DNA from: Phycisphaeraceae bacterium | Lineage (GTDB): Bacteria > Planctomycetota > Phycisphaerae > Phycisphaerales > SM1A02 | Length of the DNA: 64,000 bases | Reading direction: 5' to 3' | Assembly (NCBI GenBank): GCA_019636735.1 | Contig: JAHBWY010000001.1 | Span: forward strand, 372,001 to 436,000 | Shown: piece by piece, positions 1-9,476 of the stretch | Layout: each line of letters starts with the position of its first letter | Numbering within the stretch: the first letter of the stretch is position 1 | Position numbers and translations under genes: made by a program | The notes under the pieces: generated by a model | Told to the model about the DNA's origin: nothing | The model's database searches: none | What the model saw: only the letters and a program-made list of their open reading frames with translations

Positions 1-111
1 CCGATGGCGATGGTCGGAACAATCATCGTGAACTGGTCGACGGAACAAACCCCTTGGTGGCGGACTGAGAAACGCCTCCAGCGGAGAGACCAATTGCGAG
101 TCAACCGTTGA
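1..111 (+). CDS. possible 3' end of a gene entering from the left edge
   Basis: Plus-strand frame 1 is open from the first base to a TGA at 109-111. It would encode a 36-residue tail rich in Trp and basic residues (IIVNWSTEQTPWWRTEKRL within it). If real, it is the C-terminus of a rightward gene that converges on the ligase-like gene and overlaps its stop by about 11 bp, as other convergent pairs in this window do. A leftward start at position 26 (ATG on the minus strand) is an alternative reading. No family can be assigned from so little sequence. Confidence 0.25.
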   Translation, partial: PMAMVGTIIVNWSTEQTPWWRTEKRLQRRDQLRVNR

Positions 112-1624
112 TACGAAGGGCTCGTTGGGCATGTCCGGTCGGCGATCCGAGGGCGCCGAGCATGGCAAGCACCACCACGGAGCCGAGACTCGTCGAGTTG
201 ATCGAGGCATCGAAGATGGCGCCGATCGCCCAGAGGAGAATGGCGGCGGCGCTCGCGAGTGGCAGGGGATCGCGGCCTCGTGTCACGATGGTCCGCGTGA
301 GCACGGATGCCCATGCCAGCAGCCACGCCAGAACCCCGAGAAGGAGACCGATGACTCCGCCCTCGGCGAGCAGTTGCAGCCAGGTCGAATGCGGATGGCT
401 GCTGTTGAGACGGGAGCGAAGATCGTGCTCGTTCTCATCCGCCGTGCGATCGGCATACTCGCGGTCGATCACGACGCGAAGCCACGCCTCCATCTCGGGC
501 CGAAGGCGCGCTTCGCGGATGGCGGTGGCGGCGCTGCCCAGTCCGAGCCCGCGCCACGGATGCTCGCGGAAGCCGTCAAGGACGGCGCTCCAGTAGTAGC
601 TGCGAAGGTCGTAGTGCACGATGCCTCCCATCGGGGGCGGAGGGATCGCTCCAGGTGCGGCATCGGGAGATCGCTCGGCGGCGCCTGGTGCGAAGGCGCT
701 GTCCGATGCATCGCGGGCATCCGATTGGCCTGTTGGCGGCGCGCCTTCATGCGCCGATTCGACCGGCCCGCGCAATTGCTCCGTCGTCTGTCGCAGGCGG
801 ACGGCGATCGAGGGACCCATGAAGGGCCACGCGGCAAGTGAGGCGATCGCGCCCACGACCACGAGGATGACCACGCGAGCCCGCCGCTCCGGCAGCATGA
901 TGAGCGCCCAGCCTAGGAGCGCGGGCAGCACGAGCGCGAGCGCGGCGAGCTGGCGTCGCGTGCCGCTGGCGACGGCGCCAAGCAGGTTCACCATCATCAG
1001 GACGAGGCCAAGCGCGGCCGGCCGCGCTCCCATCGACAGCGCCATGGCTGCACCGCCGCAGACACCGATGGCATCCCATAGTCCCGCCTTGCCCGGATCA
1101 CTCGTGAACCCGCCGAAACGGGCCATGCCGTCATAGTTCCATGCGCCTCGGTGGAGCGCATACTCGCCGCACTGCACGAGCGCTTGAAGCGTGATGCCGC
1201 CGAGCAACGCACCCGCCAGCCAATGTGATCGAAGAAGCAGCGGCGCGAGCACCATCGGCAGCAGGAAGACTCGCAGCGAACCCAGCAGGTGAACACCCCG
1301 ATCAGGCTCGTGACTCCATGTGATGGAGAGGGCTAGCCACGCGACGAGCGCGATCACCACGGGCGTCGGCGTCCAGCCGAGGAGAGGGCGCAAGAGCGGC
1401 AGCGTCACTCGCCACCGCGCGAGGAAGATTCCAAGCAACACGGCAGACATGATGTTGCCCGGCGCGGTCCCCAGTGGAAGCACCGCCATGAAGAGAAGCC
1501 CCGAGGCCAGATGCACCGCATGCCCCGCAGGATCGCGCCGTTCGCAGGCCGAGAGCACGCTCGCCCATTCGCGGTCCATCGCGCGGCGGCCGCGCCCTTG
1601 CAAGGCCGGGGGAATCACACCCAT
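101..1624 (-). CDS. O-antigen ligase/polymerase-like membrane protein (Wzy_C type)
   Basis: Polytopic inner-membrane protein of 507 aa with about ten or more hydrophobic helices. A large extracytoplasmic loop lies between roughly residues 265 and 405, followed by the HPHSTWLQLLAEGG segment starting near residue 410, which is typical of the Wzy_C / WaaL ligase family. Such proteins polymerise undecaprenyl-linked repeat units or ligate the finished glycan to an acceptor at the periplasmic face. The loop holds a low-complexity acidic/Pro/Ala insert. The start codon directly abuts the TGA of the upstream sugar transferase (1625), so the two are likely co-transcribed. An internal Met at residue 16 is a possible alternative start. 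Polymerase and ligase cannot be separated by sequence alone. Confidence 0.85.
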   Translation of the reverse strand: MGVIPPALQGRGRRAMDREWASVLSACERRDPAGHAVHLASGLLFMAVLPLGTAPGNIMSAVLLGIFLARWRVTLPLLRPLLGWTPTPVVIALVAWLALSITWSHEPDRGVHLLGSLRVFLLPMVLAPLLLRSHWLAGALLGGITLQALVQCGEYALHRGAWNYDGMARFGGFTSDPGKAGLWDAIGVCGGAAMALSMGARPAALGLVLMMVNLLGAVASGTRRQLAALALVLPALLGWALIMLPERRARVVILVVVGAIASLAAWPFMGPSIAVRLRQTTEQLRGPVESAHEGAPPTGQSDARDASDSAFAPGAAERSPDAAPGAIPPPPMGGIVHYDLRSYYWSAVLDGFREHPWRGLGLGSAATAIREARLRPEMEAWLRVVIDREYADRTADENEHDLRSRLNSSHPHSTWLQLLAEGGVIGLLLGVLAWLLAWASVLTRTIVTRGRDPLPLASAAAILLWAIGAIFDASINSTSLGSVVVLAMLGALGSPTGHAQRALRING

Positions 1625-2929
1625 TCAGCGAGCACCCGATCCGGTGGCGACGGTCTTCACGGTGCGATACAGGATGTAGATGTCGAGCGCGATGGAGCGG
1701 TACTTGATGTAGTAGAAGTCGTGCTCCAGCTTCTCGATGGTGCCCTTGACATCGCTCGCATAGCCCGAGCCGATCTGCGCCCAGCCGGTCACACCGGGAC
1801 GCACGAAGTGGCGAAGGCCATAGAAGGGGATCTCCCTTTCGAACTGCTGCACGAAGGCGACCTGCTCCGGCCGCGGGCCGACGAGGCTCATGTCGCCCTT
1901 CAGGATGTTCCAGAGTTGCGGAAGCTCATCGAGTCGCGTGGAGCGCAGGAAGCGCCCCACCCGCGTGATTCGATCATCGCCCCGCGCGGCGAAGCGAGCA
2001 GTGTTGTCCTGCGGCTCGTGGCGCATGGTCCTGAACTTGACCATGCGGAAGACTCGCCCACCCTGGCCCACGCGCGGCTGCCAGAAGAGCGCCGGCCCCT
2101 TCGAGTCGAGCCTGATGGCGAGAGCCGAGAGGATCATCAACGGGAGCGCCACAGGCAGAATCAGCAGGCAGAGCCCGATGTCCATGAGTCGCTTGAGCGG
2201 CCCGAAGAGCGGTGGAGGCTCGGCGTTCGAAAGGTGAATCTCGCTGAAGTGGGTGAGTGAGACGCGCCCCGTCGCCGCCTCATAGACGCTGGCGGCGTGA
2301 TAGACGGGGAGTTGCCGCATGGCGCAGTCGGCGAGGAATCGGGTCCATGAGGCGTCAAGCGGCGCGTGCAGATCCGCCACCACCCCATCGAGACGAGCTC
2401 GATCGCGTCCGTTGCGCGACATGAGCGGATCGACGGTCGGCTCATGAAGGTGCATGAAGGTCACATGCGGCACCTGCGAGAGCATGGTGGTGTCACCGGC
2501 GGGCACGACGGCCAGCACCATCGATCGATCCTTCCTCCGCGCATAGAAGCGAAGCAGCGCCCAGAGGAGTGTCACCGCGAATGCCACGGCGACATAGGAG
2601 CGCGAGTAGTAGGAGCGCGACGCAAGGAGGAGGCCCGAGAGCGAGAGGAAGCAGACGATGACGATGGGCACCACCGTGAAACCGCTTCGCGTGCCCGGGT
2701 ACCGCATGGCGCGGTCGATGAAGAAGCCGGCGACAAGAAATGCCGCAACGGAGGCGACGATCATGACCCATGCCTGCCCGATCCAGCGGTCGAGCGTGAT
2801 GTCATACGCCGCCGCCGTGGCGAGGCCCACCATGGCGGTCACGCCGAGGAGGTACCAGAGCGCCCGGACCAGCGGCGCATCGGTGGCACGGCTCTGCAAC
2901 GCAAGCGGATTGACGGGCTTGAGCGTCAC
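1625..2929 (-). CDS. polyprenyl-phosphate sugar-1-phosphate transferase (WbaP/WcaJ-like)
   Basis: Large polyisoprenyl-phosphate hexose-1-phosphate transferase (434 aa), the initiating enzyme that loads a sugar-1-phosphate on undecaprenyl phosphate. The N-terminal third has about four hydrophobic helices, followed by a short soluble linker domain. The bacterial sugar-transferase domain starts near residue 246 (KRLMDIG). It carries KFRTM, the catalytic Asp-Glu pair in RLDELPQLWN (near 334-335), DMSLVGPRP and the VRPGVTGWAQ motif. This architecture matches WbaP/WcaJ-type enzymes. It is distinct from the minimal PglC-like transferase at 23614, so the locus encodes two initiators. The sugar specificity cannot be read from the sequence. 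Confidence 0.93.
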   Translation of the reverse strand: MTLKPVNPLALQSRATDAPLVRALWYLLGVTAMVGLATAAAYDITLDRWIGQAWVMIVASVAAFLVAGFFIDRAMRYPGTRSGFTVVPIVIVCFLSLSGLLLASRSYYSRSYVAVAFAVTLLWALLRFYARRKDRSMVLAVVPAGDTTMLSQVPHVTFMHLHEPTVDPLMSRNGRDRARLDGVVADLHAPLDASWTRFLADCAMRQLPVYHAASVYEAATGRVSLTHFSEIHLSNAEPPPLFGPLKRLMDIGLCLLILPVALPLMILSALAIRLDSKGPALFWQPRVGQGGRVFRMVKFRTMRHEPQDNTARFAARGDDRITRVGRFLRSTRLDELPQLWNILKGDMSLVGPRPEQVAFVQQFEREIPFYGLRHFVRPGVTGWAQIGSGYASDVKGTIEKLEHDFYYIKYRSIALDIYILYRTVKTVATGSGAR

Positions 2930-2989
2930 GAAACTCGACAGTGTACGAGCGCTTGCATGGCGCGGTGGCCGATGGCGGTGCCTGCAGAA

Positions 2990-4168
2990 TCAGAGCCCCA
3001 GAGCGTCGAGAATCGCGTCATCCACGCGGCGGGCGTCGAAGCGCTCTTCCGCAATTCGTCGGCTCTCACGGCCCATGGACTCCACGAGAGGCCGATTCTG
3101 CGCGAGGGTGCGCATGGCCTGGGCGAGGGCGCGGGCATCGCCCACGGGCACGAGCATGCCGTTGCGGTTCGGCTCGATCGGTTCGCGGCAACCGACCGCG
3201 TCGGTGGTGATCACCGCCCGGCCGATCGCCATGGCTTCGAGCATCACCTTGCTGGTGCCTTCACGATGCGAGGGAAGAACGAAGACGGTGGCCGAGCGCA
3301 GTGCGTCGCGGACATCGTCGACTTCGCCTGGAAGAGCGATCACGCCCTCCCGGCGCCACTCGTCGAGGTCGCGCTTCGACACGGCGGTCGGGTTGTCATC
3401 GATCCCGCCCACGAGCGTGAAGGTGCACTTCGGAGCATCGGCTCGCACGAGTCGTGCGGCGTCCACGAACTCGTAGGCGCCCTTGTCGCGCAGGAGCCGG
3501 GCCACCATCACGAAGTGCACAGTCGGCGGATCGGGAAGCGGCGCCTGGGCGAAGCGCTCAAGGTCGACACCCGAACCCGCCACAAGCTCGATTCGAGGCG
3601 CATGACCCGCGGCGCTCCCCGACGCGCGGACCGATGGCACCACGCCAAGGCGGGTGAAGAGTTCGAGATCATCGCGGTTCTGGAAGAAGACGACATCGCA
3701 CGCCTTGAACGCCTTGCGATAGAGGCGCGCGGCGACGGCCCGGATAAGCCGGCGCTTCAGCCCACTCCCCGTGAAGGCATAGCCGAGTCCAGTCACCATC
3801 GCCCCGACGCGTGCAACTCCTGCACGCCGCGCGGCAACTGGGCCATACGCCACGGGCTTCGGGTTGTAGCAAAGCACCGCGCTCGGACGAAGCGATCGAA
3901 GCTCGCTGAGCATGGCACGGCGCGTGGCCAAGTCTCGCAGCGGGTTCGTGCCACCGCCATCCATCGGAACGGTGTGGAGGGTGACGCCTGTATTGGTAAG
4001 GCGCGTGCGCGCCTGGGCGAGGCGACCCTCGGGATCGTCGCCCGCCTGAACCGCCCGCTCTGCGGTCAGCGCATGAACCTCGTGTCCGCGCGCCTGCGCA
4101 GCTCGAATCAGCGATCCCCGATAGGCCAGCACATACTCAGGGTTCTTCCCAATGAGGCAGAATCGCAT
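2990..4168 (-). CDS. glycosyltransferase family 4
   Basis: A 392-aa GT-B glycosyltransferase. The N-terminal half starts with a Rossmann-type strand (RFCLIGKNPEY). The C-terminal nucleotide-sugar domain has the retaining GT4 E-x7-E element in REGTSKVMLEAM, followed by GRAVITTDAVGCRE, a run seen in PglA/WbpH-like enzymes. It presumably adds one sugar to a lipid-linked intermediate at the cytoplasmic face. The gene follows the amidotransferase at 4174 on the same strand with a 5-bp gap, and a 60-bp gap separates it from the sugar transferase. Donor and acceptor are unknown. Confidence 0.9.
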   Translation of the reverse strand: MRFCLIGKNPEYVLAYRGSLIRAAQARGHEVHALTAERAVQAGDDPEGRLAQARTRLTNTGVTLHTVPMDGGGTNPLRDLATRRAMLSELRSLRPSAVLCYNPKPVAYGPVAARRAGVARVGAMVTGLGYAFTGSGLKRRLIRAVAARLYRKAFKACDVVFFQNRDDLELFTRLGVVPSVRASGSAAGHAPRIELVAGSGVDLERFAQAPLPDPPTVHFVMVARLLRDKGAYEFVDAARLVRADAPKCTFTLVGGIDDNPTAVSKRDLDEWRREGVIALPGEVDDVRDALRSATVFVLPSHREGTSKVMLEAMAIGRAVITTDAVGCREPIEPNRNGMLVPVGDARALAQAMRTLAQNRPLVESMGRESRRIAEERFDARRVDDAILDALGL

Positions 4169-4173
4169 GAGGC

Positions 4174-6141
4174 TCAGCCGACGGGGCGATATCGATCAAC
4201 CCACGCCTGGAACATGAGGACTGCCCAGATCCGCGGATGCCCCGCGAGGCCGGAGAGGTATCGTCGCAGTTCAGCCTGAACGGATTCGGGGCGGAAGAAC
4301 CCTTCACGCGCCAGGCGCGACGGCTCCACGAGCGACTCCGCCCACTCCCTGAGCGGACCTCGGAGCCAATCATCGATCGGAAGGCTGAAGCCCATCTTCG
4401 GGCGCTCGAAGTTCTCCCGCGGAACCGAGCGCGCCAGCAGCTCACGCATCACGAACTTGCCATGGCCGTTGCGAATCTTCTGATGCAGCGGAAGGCGCCA
4501 CGCGAACTCGACGAGACGGTGATCGAGCAGGGGCTCTCGGGCTTCGAGGCTCACGCCCATGCTGGCGCGGTCGACCTTGGTCAGGATGTCATCCACCAGA
4601 TAGGTGAGGAGATCGGTGTACATCATCTGGCGCATCATGTCGGGCATGAGCGCACGCAACTCCGGCTCGTGAATGAAGTCCGAAGGTTCGTGACCGTCGA
4701 TCACCGCATGATCCGGGTTGAGCCACATCGAGACGAGATTGCGGTAGACCGCTTCTCCCGATGTTGAGCGCGCCATGAGGGCCAGCTTGCGCACTTTCTG
4801 AGCGGGTCGTTTCTGCTGATAGGCCTTGGGGAGCAGAGGGCGGATGGCGCCGCCAACCGTGTCGATGAGTCGCTCGGGCATCCAGTCGGCCAATGAGGCG
4901 AGGCCTCGACGAAGGCCGAGCGGGAGCCTCTCCATGCGCTGCCAGATGCCGTGCCCGTGGAAGTAGCGGTTGTAGCCGCCGAAGAGCTCATCACCGCCAT
5001 CGCCCGAGAGAGAGACCGTCACCTTGGAGCGAGCGAGTCGACTCACGAGAAAGGTCGGAATCTGTGAGCTGTCTGCGAAGGGCTCGTCGTAGAGGTCGGG
5101 GATGCGCGGGATGGTCTCGATCGTCTCCGCAGGGGAGAGCATGAGCGTCGTGTGGTCGGTGCCGAGATGCCTGGCGACACGCTCGGCATAGCGCGCTTCG
5201 TCGTAGGCGGCGTCCTCGAAGCCGATGGTGAAGGTGCGCACCGGTCTCGATGAGAGCCGCTGCATGGTGGCGACGACGAGGGATGAATCCACTCCGCCTG
5301 AGAGGAAGGCCCCGAGCGGAACATCGGCCACCATGCGAAGTGAGATCGCATCGGAGACATGGGCGTCAAGCGCCTCGACCGCCTCGGCGTCCGAGAGTTG
5401 CAGTGGTTCGTTGACCCCTGCGAGAGCCATCTCCCGTGCGCTCCAGTAGCAGGAGAGGGTCGTCTCGCCACTCGGAATGCGCCTGGTCAGGAGGTGACCG
5501 GGAACGAGCTTCGAGATGCCGCGATAGATGGTCCGAGGCCCCGGGACATAGGCGAAGCGAAGGTAGGAGGAGAGCGCATCTCGATCGACGCGTCGCTCGA
5601 ACCCGGGGATCTCAAGCAGCGCCTTCAGTTCGCTCGCGAAGGCGAAGATCGCGCGATCGCGTCCGCCATCGCCAATCCAGCCGTAGTAGAGCGGCTTCAC
5701 TCCGAGCCGATCGCGCACGAGGTGGAGCAGCCCTTCCTTCGCATCGTGGACCGCGAAGGCGAACATCCCGACGAAGCGACGGACGGCGGCCTCGACACCC
5801 CACTCCTCGAAGGCGGCGAGCATCACCTCGGTGTCGGAGTGACCGCGAAAGCGGTGGCCGAGCGGTTCAAGCGCCGCGCGAAGCTCTCTGAAGTTGTAGA
5901 CCTCACCGTTGAAGACCATGCGAAAGCGACCATGCTCGGAGAGCATGGGTTGGTGACCCTCGGCGGAGAGATCGACGATGGCGAGGCGACGATGAGCAAA
6001 TCCGATGCCCGTGGCTCGATCGAACCAGGTTCCCGAGTCATCGGGTCCGCGGTGTGCAATGGAGCGATGCATCGCCTCCAGCACGATGGCGGGGTCACTC
6101 AGAGAACCAATGGAATCCACGAAGCCTGCCAGCCCGCACAT
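4174..6141 (-). CDS. asnB: asparagine synthase-like glutamine amidotransferase (copy 1)
   Basis: A 655-aa AsnB-type protein. After Met1, Cys2 is the Ntn-hydrolase nucleophile (MCGLAGF), followed by the HRGPDDSG and FNGEVYNF glutaminase motifs. The synthetase half has the ATP-binding P-loop SGGVDSSLVV and the SLSGDGGDELFGGY motif. The family makes amides from glutamine-derived ammonia and an adenylated carboxylate. In polysaccharide loci such enzymes are thought to amidate uronic acids (WbpS-like), which is the likelier role here than free asparagine synthesis, because three copies occur in the window. All key residues are present, so it looks functional. Confidence 0.92.
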   Translation of the reverse strand: MCGLAGFVDSIGSLSDPAIVLEAMHRSIAHRGPDDSGTWFDRATGIGFAHRRLAIVDLSAEGHQPMLSEHGRFRMVFNGEVYNFRELRAALEPLGHRFRGHSDTEVMLAAFEEWGVEAAVRRFVGMFAFAVHDAKEGLLHLVRDRLGVKPLYYGWIGDGGRDRAIFAFASELKALLEIPGFERRVDRDALSSYLRFAYVPGPRTIYRGISKLVPGHLLTRRIPSGETTLSCYWSAREMALAGVNEPLQLSDAEAVEALDAHVSDAISLRMVADVPLGAFLSGGVDSSLVVATMQRLSSRPVRTFTIGFEDAAYDEARYAERVARHLGTDHTTLMLSPAETIETIPRIPDLYDEPFADSSQIPTFLVSRLARSKVTVSLSGDGGDELFGGYNRYFHGHGIWQRMERLPLGLRRGLASLADWMPERLIDTVGGAIRPLLPKAYQQKRPAQKVRKLALMARSTSGEAVYRNLVSMWLNPDHAVIDGHEPSDFIHEPELRALMPDMMRQMMYTDLLTYLVDDILTKVDRASMGVSLEAREPLLDHRLVEFAWRLPLHQKIRNGHGKFVMRELLARSVPRENFERPKMGFSLPIDDWLRGPLREWAESLVEPSRLAREGFFRPESVQAELRRYLSGLAGHPRIWAVLMFQAWVDRYRPVG

Positions 6142-6190
6142 GCGATGCCAAGAAGGCTAGCCGGAAATGACTTCGCACAATGACGGGGAA

Positions 6191-7366
6191 TCACGCAGGA
6201 TTCTTGAGATCGGCCGCCGCGTGGGTGATTTCTCCCCACACGGCTCGATAGGAGTGGAGCACAGCTTCGACGCCCCAGCGCTGCTCGATGTGTTCGCGAC
6301 CGAGGCGTCCAAGGGCCTGCCGCTCGGAAGGCGGTCGCGCGAGCAGGTCGGCGATCGCTGAGCGCAGTTGCTCCGTATCCCGCGGCGGTACGACACGACC
6401 GGCGGCCTGCACGATGGACCTCGCCGCACCGATGTCCGTGGCGACGACGGGCACTTCCGCCATGAGCGCTTCGGCCAGCACATTCGCGAAGGCTTCACCC
6501 CACGCGCTGGAAGACACCAGCAGGTCGAACGCGGGCAGGATCTCGGGAAGATCGAGGCGCTCGCCATCGAAGCGAAGCCGTCCGGAGTGATGGGCGTCGC
6601 GCAGCGCGGCATGTTCGGCGAGCGGTTCGGCGCACGCCTCGGCTGTGACACCACGACCGAAGAGCACGATGATGAGATCGCGCCGCGCCGCGAGCAGCGG
6701 CGCCACGGCCACCAAGAAGCCCGCGTGATCCTTCATGGGGTGGAAACGAGCGGCGTGGGCGATGGCTTGAGCATCGTCCGGAATCCCGAGTCGTCGGCGG
6801 GCGTCGCGCCGCGCCGCCTCGCCGTGCGGTGCGGTGGCGGAGTCGAAGGCGTTGTGGATGACAATCTCGCGCTTATTGCGATAGCCCGCCGCGTGGTGAT
6901 CCTGGCGTGCTTCCTCGGCGTTGAAGATGAGGGCATCGACCAAGGGACTCCAGCGTGCGCCGAGCCTGATCGCCAATCGCATGGCGAGCCGCTCGGAAGC
7001 CCGCTTCGGCAGCGACTGGCGGATGTTCCACGCGATTGGCGCCACGCGGGTCTTGCGGCGTCGCCCCAGGGCGATCAGTGACGCGAGGTTTGCCCAGTAG
7101 AGCCACGATTGCACGACTTCAGGCTGGAACTCCGCCACGGACCGACGCAATCGGGAGAGCGAGCGCGGCAGCGCGAGGGCTCCATGCAAACCGAGGGCTT
7201 CGACTCGCAAGCCAGCGCGTTCGGCTTCCTCTCGAAGGGTGTCCTTCGCGAGCAGCGTCACGATGCGGACCTCATCACCGTCGGCCTGCTGGGCGGCGGC
7301 CAGTCGCAGCAATTGGCGCTCTGTCCCGCCGACGGAGAGGCAGTTGATGACATGCATCACGCGCAC
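6191..7366 (-). CDS. glycosyltransferase family 4
   Basis: A 391-aa GT-B glycosyltransferase. The N-terminus has the glycine-rich acceptor-domain pattern HVINCLSVGGTERQLL. The C-terminal GT1/GT4 domain includes ARFHPMKDHAGFL, the E-x7-E element in WGEAFANVLAEAL, and VPVVATDIGAARSIV. The start is GTG at 7366, with an in-frame ATG three codons later (7357) as an alternative. It is the first gene of the leftward operon that runs down to 101 and is divergent from the membrane protein at 7439, leaving about 70 bp for two promoters. The sugar is unknown. Confidence 0.9.
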   Translation of the reverse strand: MRVMHVINCLSVGGTERQLLRLAAAQQADGDEVRIVTLLAKDTLREEAERAGLRVEALGLHGALALPRSLSRLRRSVAEFQPEVVQSWLYWANLASLIALGRRRKTRVAPIAWNIRQSLPKRASERLAMRLAIRLGARWSPLVDALIFNAEEARQDHHAAGYRNKREIVIHNAFDSATAPHGEAARRDARRRLGIPDDAQAIAHAARFHPMKDHAGFLVAVAPLLAARRDLIIVLFGRGVTAEACAEPLAEHAALRDAHHSGRLRFDGERLDLPEILPAFDLLVSSSAWGEAFANVLAEALMAEVPVVATDIGAARSIVQAAGRVVPPRDTEQLRSAIADLLARPPSERQALGRLGREHIEQRWGVEAVLHSYRAVWGEITHAAADLKNPA

Positions 7367-7438
7367 GGCGCGAGCGTACCGTCAGGGTCCAATGAGGTAG
7401 AGTTCATTGCCGTGACGGAGCCTTCTTCGAGGGACTTC

Positions 7439-9310
7439 ATGGACCGTCCTGGGTTCGATTCGACCTCAACACCCGTGACACCGCGCTTCAGCAGATTCCG
7501 CGCGGGGGCCTTGATTGGTGCATGGCTTTTCTTCGTCGTTGCGGGGCCGCTCATGCTTGCGTGGACATGGGCGCATCCGCCGGGAGGACCGTCTGATCTC
7601 TATGCGCTCGGGGGACGCTTGCCATGGAGTGACGGCTTCGACTACTGGGGCGCGGCCCAGCATCTGATGCAGCAGGGGGTGCTCGATGAGTGGGGATCGC
7701 GGAGGCCGTTGAATGGCGCCTTTCTCGCGGCGCGTCTCGTCCTCCTTCAAGATCATCTGCTCGGAGCGCTGCTCTTTCAGTCGATCATCATTGCCTTCAC
7801 GCTGGCTGGCGCCGTGTGCGTGGCCATGCAGCGCCTCGGGATCGTCGCCGGAGCGATCTTTGGACTCTTCATGATCGTGCCGGTGGCGGTGGCGCAACCG
7901 ACCACGCAGAGCGAGGGGCTGGGGGTGGCGCTCGGACTCGCAGCCGTGGCGGCGCTTCTGGTCGCGGCGCACCGAAGGGTCGGGCCGGTGGCGACCGGAG
8001 TCGGCATGTTGTTCCTTGCGCTCGGCATGATGGTGCGCCCCGGAGCGATGTTCATGTTGCCCGCCGTGGCGGTCGGCGCGTGTGTTGCGGCATGGTGGCC
8101 GGGTGCGAGGCGTCGCGTCGCGCCGTCGTCGCGTCGTTGGCGCGCCGTGTTGATCGCGGTCATAGCCGTCGTCGGTGTGGGTGCCGCCATTGGTATCAAC
8201 GCCGCGGTGCGCGCCAAGGTGGCCGACCCTGCAGCGCGGGCGAACGCGAACTTCGCCGGGACGCTTCTTGGCATTGCGCGCGGAACGGACTATTACGAGG
8301 CGAGTGCGTGGCTGCGAGGCGAAGTGGGTGAGTCGGGAGGTGAAGCGGAGCGCGCAGCGCTCGCCTATCGCGAGTCGTGGCGCTTGATCCGATCCCAGCC
8401 ATGGACAGCCGTCGGCACACTGACTCGACATGGCGTGGCGTTTCTCAAGCGCGCGTGGCCCTTGCTTCTCCTCGGGCTCATCGGGGTGCTGCGAGCGCCG
8501 CGCTGGGAGCGCTGGTTCTGGATCTCAGGGTGGCTCGGCATCCTCGCCAGCGCGCCGATCATCTACGGCGATGGAGGTGTGCGCTGTCTCGCGGTGAGTT
8601 GGCCCTTCATGGTCCTGAGCGCAGCCAGCGCCCTGCGCTCTCGAGGCGCATCGACCTCGGGGATCGCGCGCGGCACCCTGGCCGGAGCGCTCGAGGAGCA
8701 GGCCGCGGAAACTGATGACGCGACGCCGGAAGCTTCGCCAGTCACGGATCTGAACTGGAGGATCGAGGTGCTCGGCGCGGTCGCTGCGGGAGCGCCGATC
8801 CTCGCGGCTGCGATCTGGACCGTGGTCGGCATCGGAGTCATCCGCGGCGGCGGCCAGATGCCGTCGCTTCCAATGCGAGGGACCTTCGAGGTCGATCAGT
8901 TTCCGCACCAAGGCGCTGAGGAAGTGGACTGGATCCGCAACGAGCGGGCGCTCCATATGGTGCTCGTGGCGACCGAGGGTGAACTGAGTTCAGTCGACCA
9001 GCGCTTTCTTGACCTTGTGCGACTTGAGCCGACGGAGATCCCGTCACGACGGGCGCTCATTGAGTTCGGCGAGCCGCTTGAGCGAGTTCAGACGCCCTAT
9101 CTCCTCTGCGTCGTCTACGACATCGCGCAGTCGCGAGCGCGCGTCTTTACCCTTCCACCCGATCGGACCACGGCCGACGCGATCGACTCCGGCGCCGCCG
9201 TGCTGCGAGTCGACTCCGTGCGCCTTCGCGACGGCGGTCGAGTGCGAGTCGGCCGTATCGTGGCGCCGGTACCTGCCGATCGCTTGCCGCAGCCGGCCCC
9301 GCGCCCGTGA
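7439..9310 (+). CDS. GT-C-like polytopic membrane protein
   Basis: Membrane protein of 623 aa with about 10-11 hydrophobic helices and a hydrophilic C-terminal tail of roughly 150 residues beyond the last helix. The first extracytoplasmic loop has an acidic motif, WSDGFDYWGAAQHL (Asp near 65 and 68), in the place where GT-C glycosyltransferases keep their catalytic Asp. It is therefore probably a polyprenyl-phosphate-sugar-dependent transferase or a relative. I chose ATG 7439 because GAGGG lies five bases upstream; the frame stays open further upstream but would overlap the divergent GT4. A GTG at 7412 is the next best start. Unlike the three other GT-C proteins in the window, it lacks the SDPRTNGR domain. 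Confidence 0.72.
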   Translation: MDRPGFDSTSTPVTPRFSRFRAGALIGAWLFFVVAGPLMLAWTWAHPPGGPSDLYALGGRLPWSDGFDYWGAAQHLMQQGVLDEWGSRRPLNGAFLAARLVLLQDHLLGALLFQSIIIAFTLAGAVCVAMQRLGIVAGAIFGLFMIVPVAVAQPTTQSEGLGVALGLAAVAALLVAAHRRVGPVATGVGMLFLALGMMVRPGAMFMLPAVAVGACVAAWWPGARRRVAPSSRRWRAVLIAVIAVVGVGAAIGINAAVRAKVADPAARANANFAGTLLGIARGTDYYEASAWLRGEVGESGGEAERAALAYRESWRLIRSQPWTAVGTLTRHGVAFLKRAWPLLLLGLIGVLRAPRWERWFWISGWLGILASAPIIYGDGGVRCLAVSWPFMVLSAASALRSRGASTSGIARGTLAGALEEQAAETDDATPEASPVTDLNWRIEVLGAVAAGAPILAAAIWTVVGIGVIRGGGQMPSLPMRGTFEVDQFPHQGAEEVDWIRNERALHMVLVATEGELSSVDQRFLDLVRLEPTEIPSRRALIEFGEPLERVQTPYLLCVVYDIAQSRARVFTLPPDRTTADAIDSGAAVLRVDSVRLRDGGRVRVGRIVAPVPADRLPQPAPRP

Positions 9311-9476
9311 TGCGCGAACGCCCCGCCCGTGGCGATTCAGCCGAGCTCGACGCCCCCGTGGTGCCGCGTTCCGCACGGGCGTTCACCGCGACCGTCGTCC
9401 GCACTCTCCGCACCATCGACGACTCGGTCGGTGCCGAACTCAAGACTCTGGACCACTGCGTCGCAGCCAGGCCGAT

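Noticed and set aside
2366..4279. 637-codon open frame on the plus strand
   Set aside because: It runs antisense through the sugar transferase and GT4 genes; its translation is Arg/His/Glu-rich without any domain, as expected for shadow frames in high-GC DNA.
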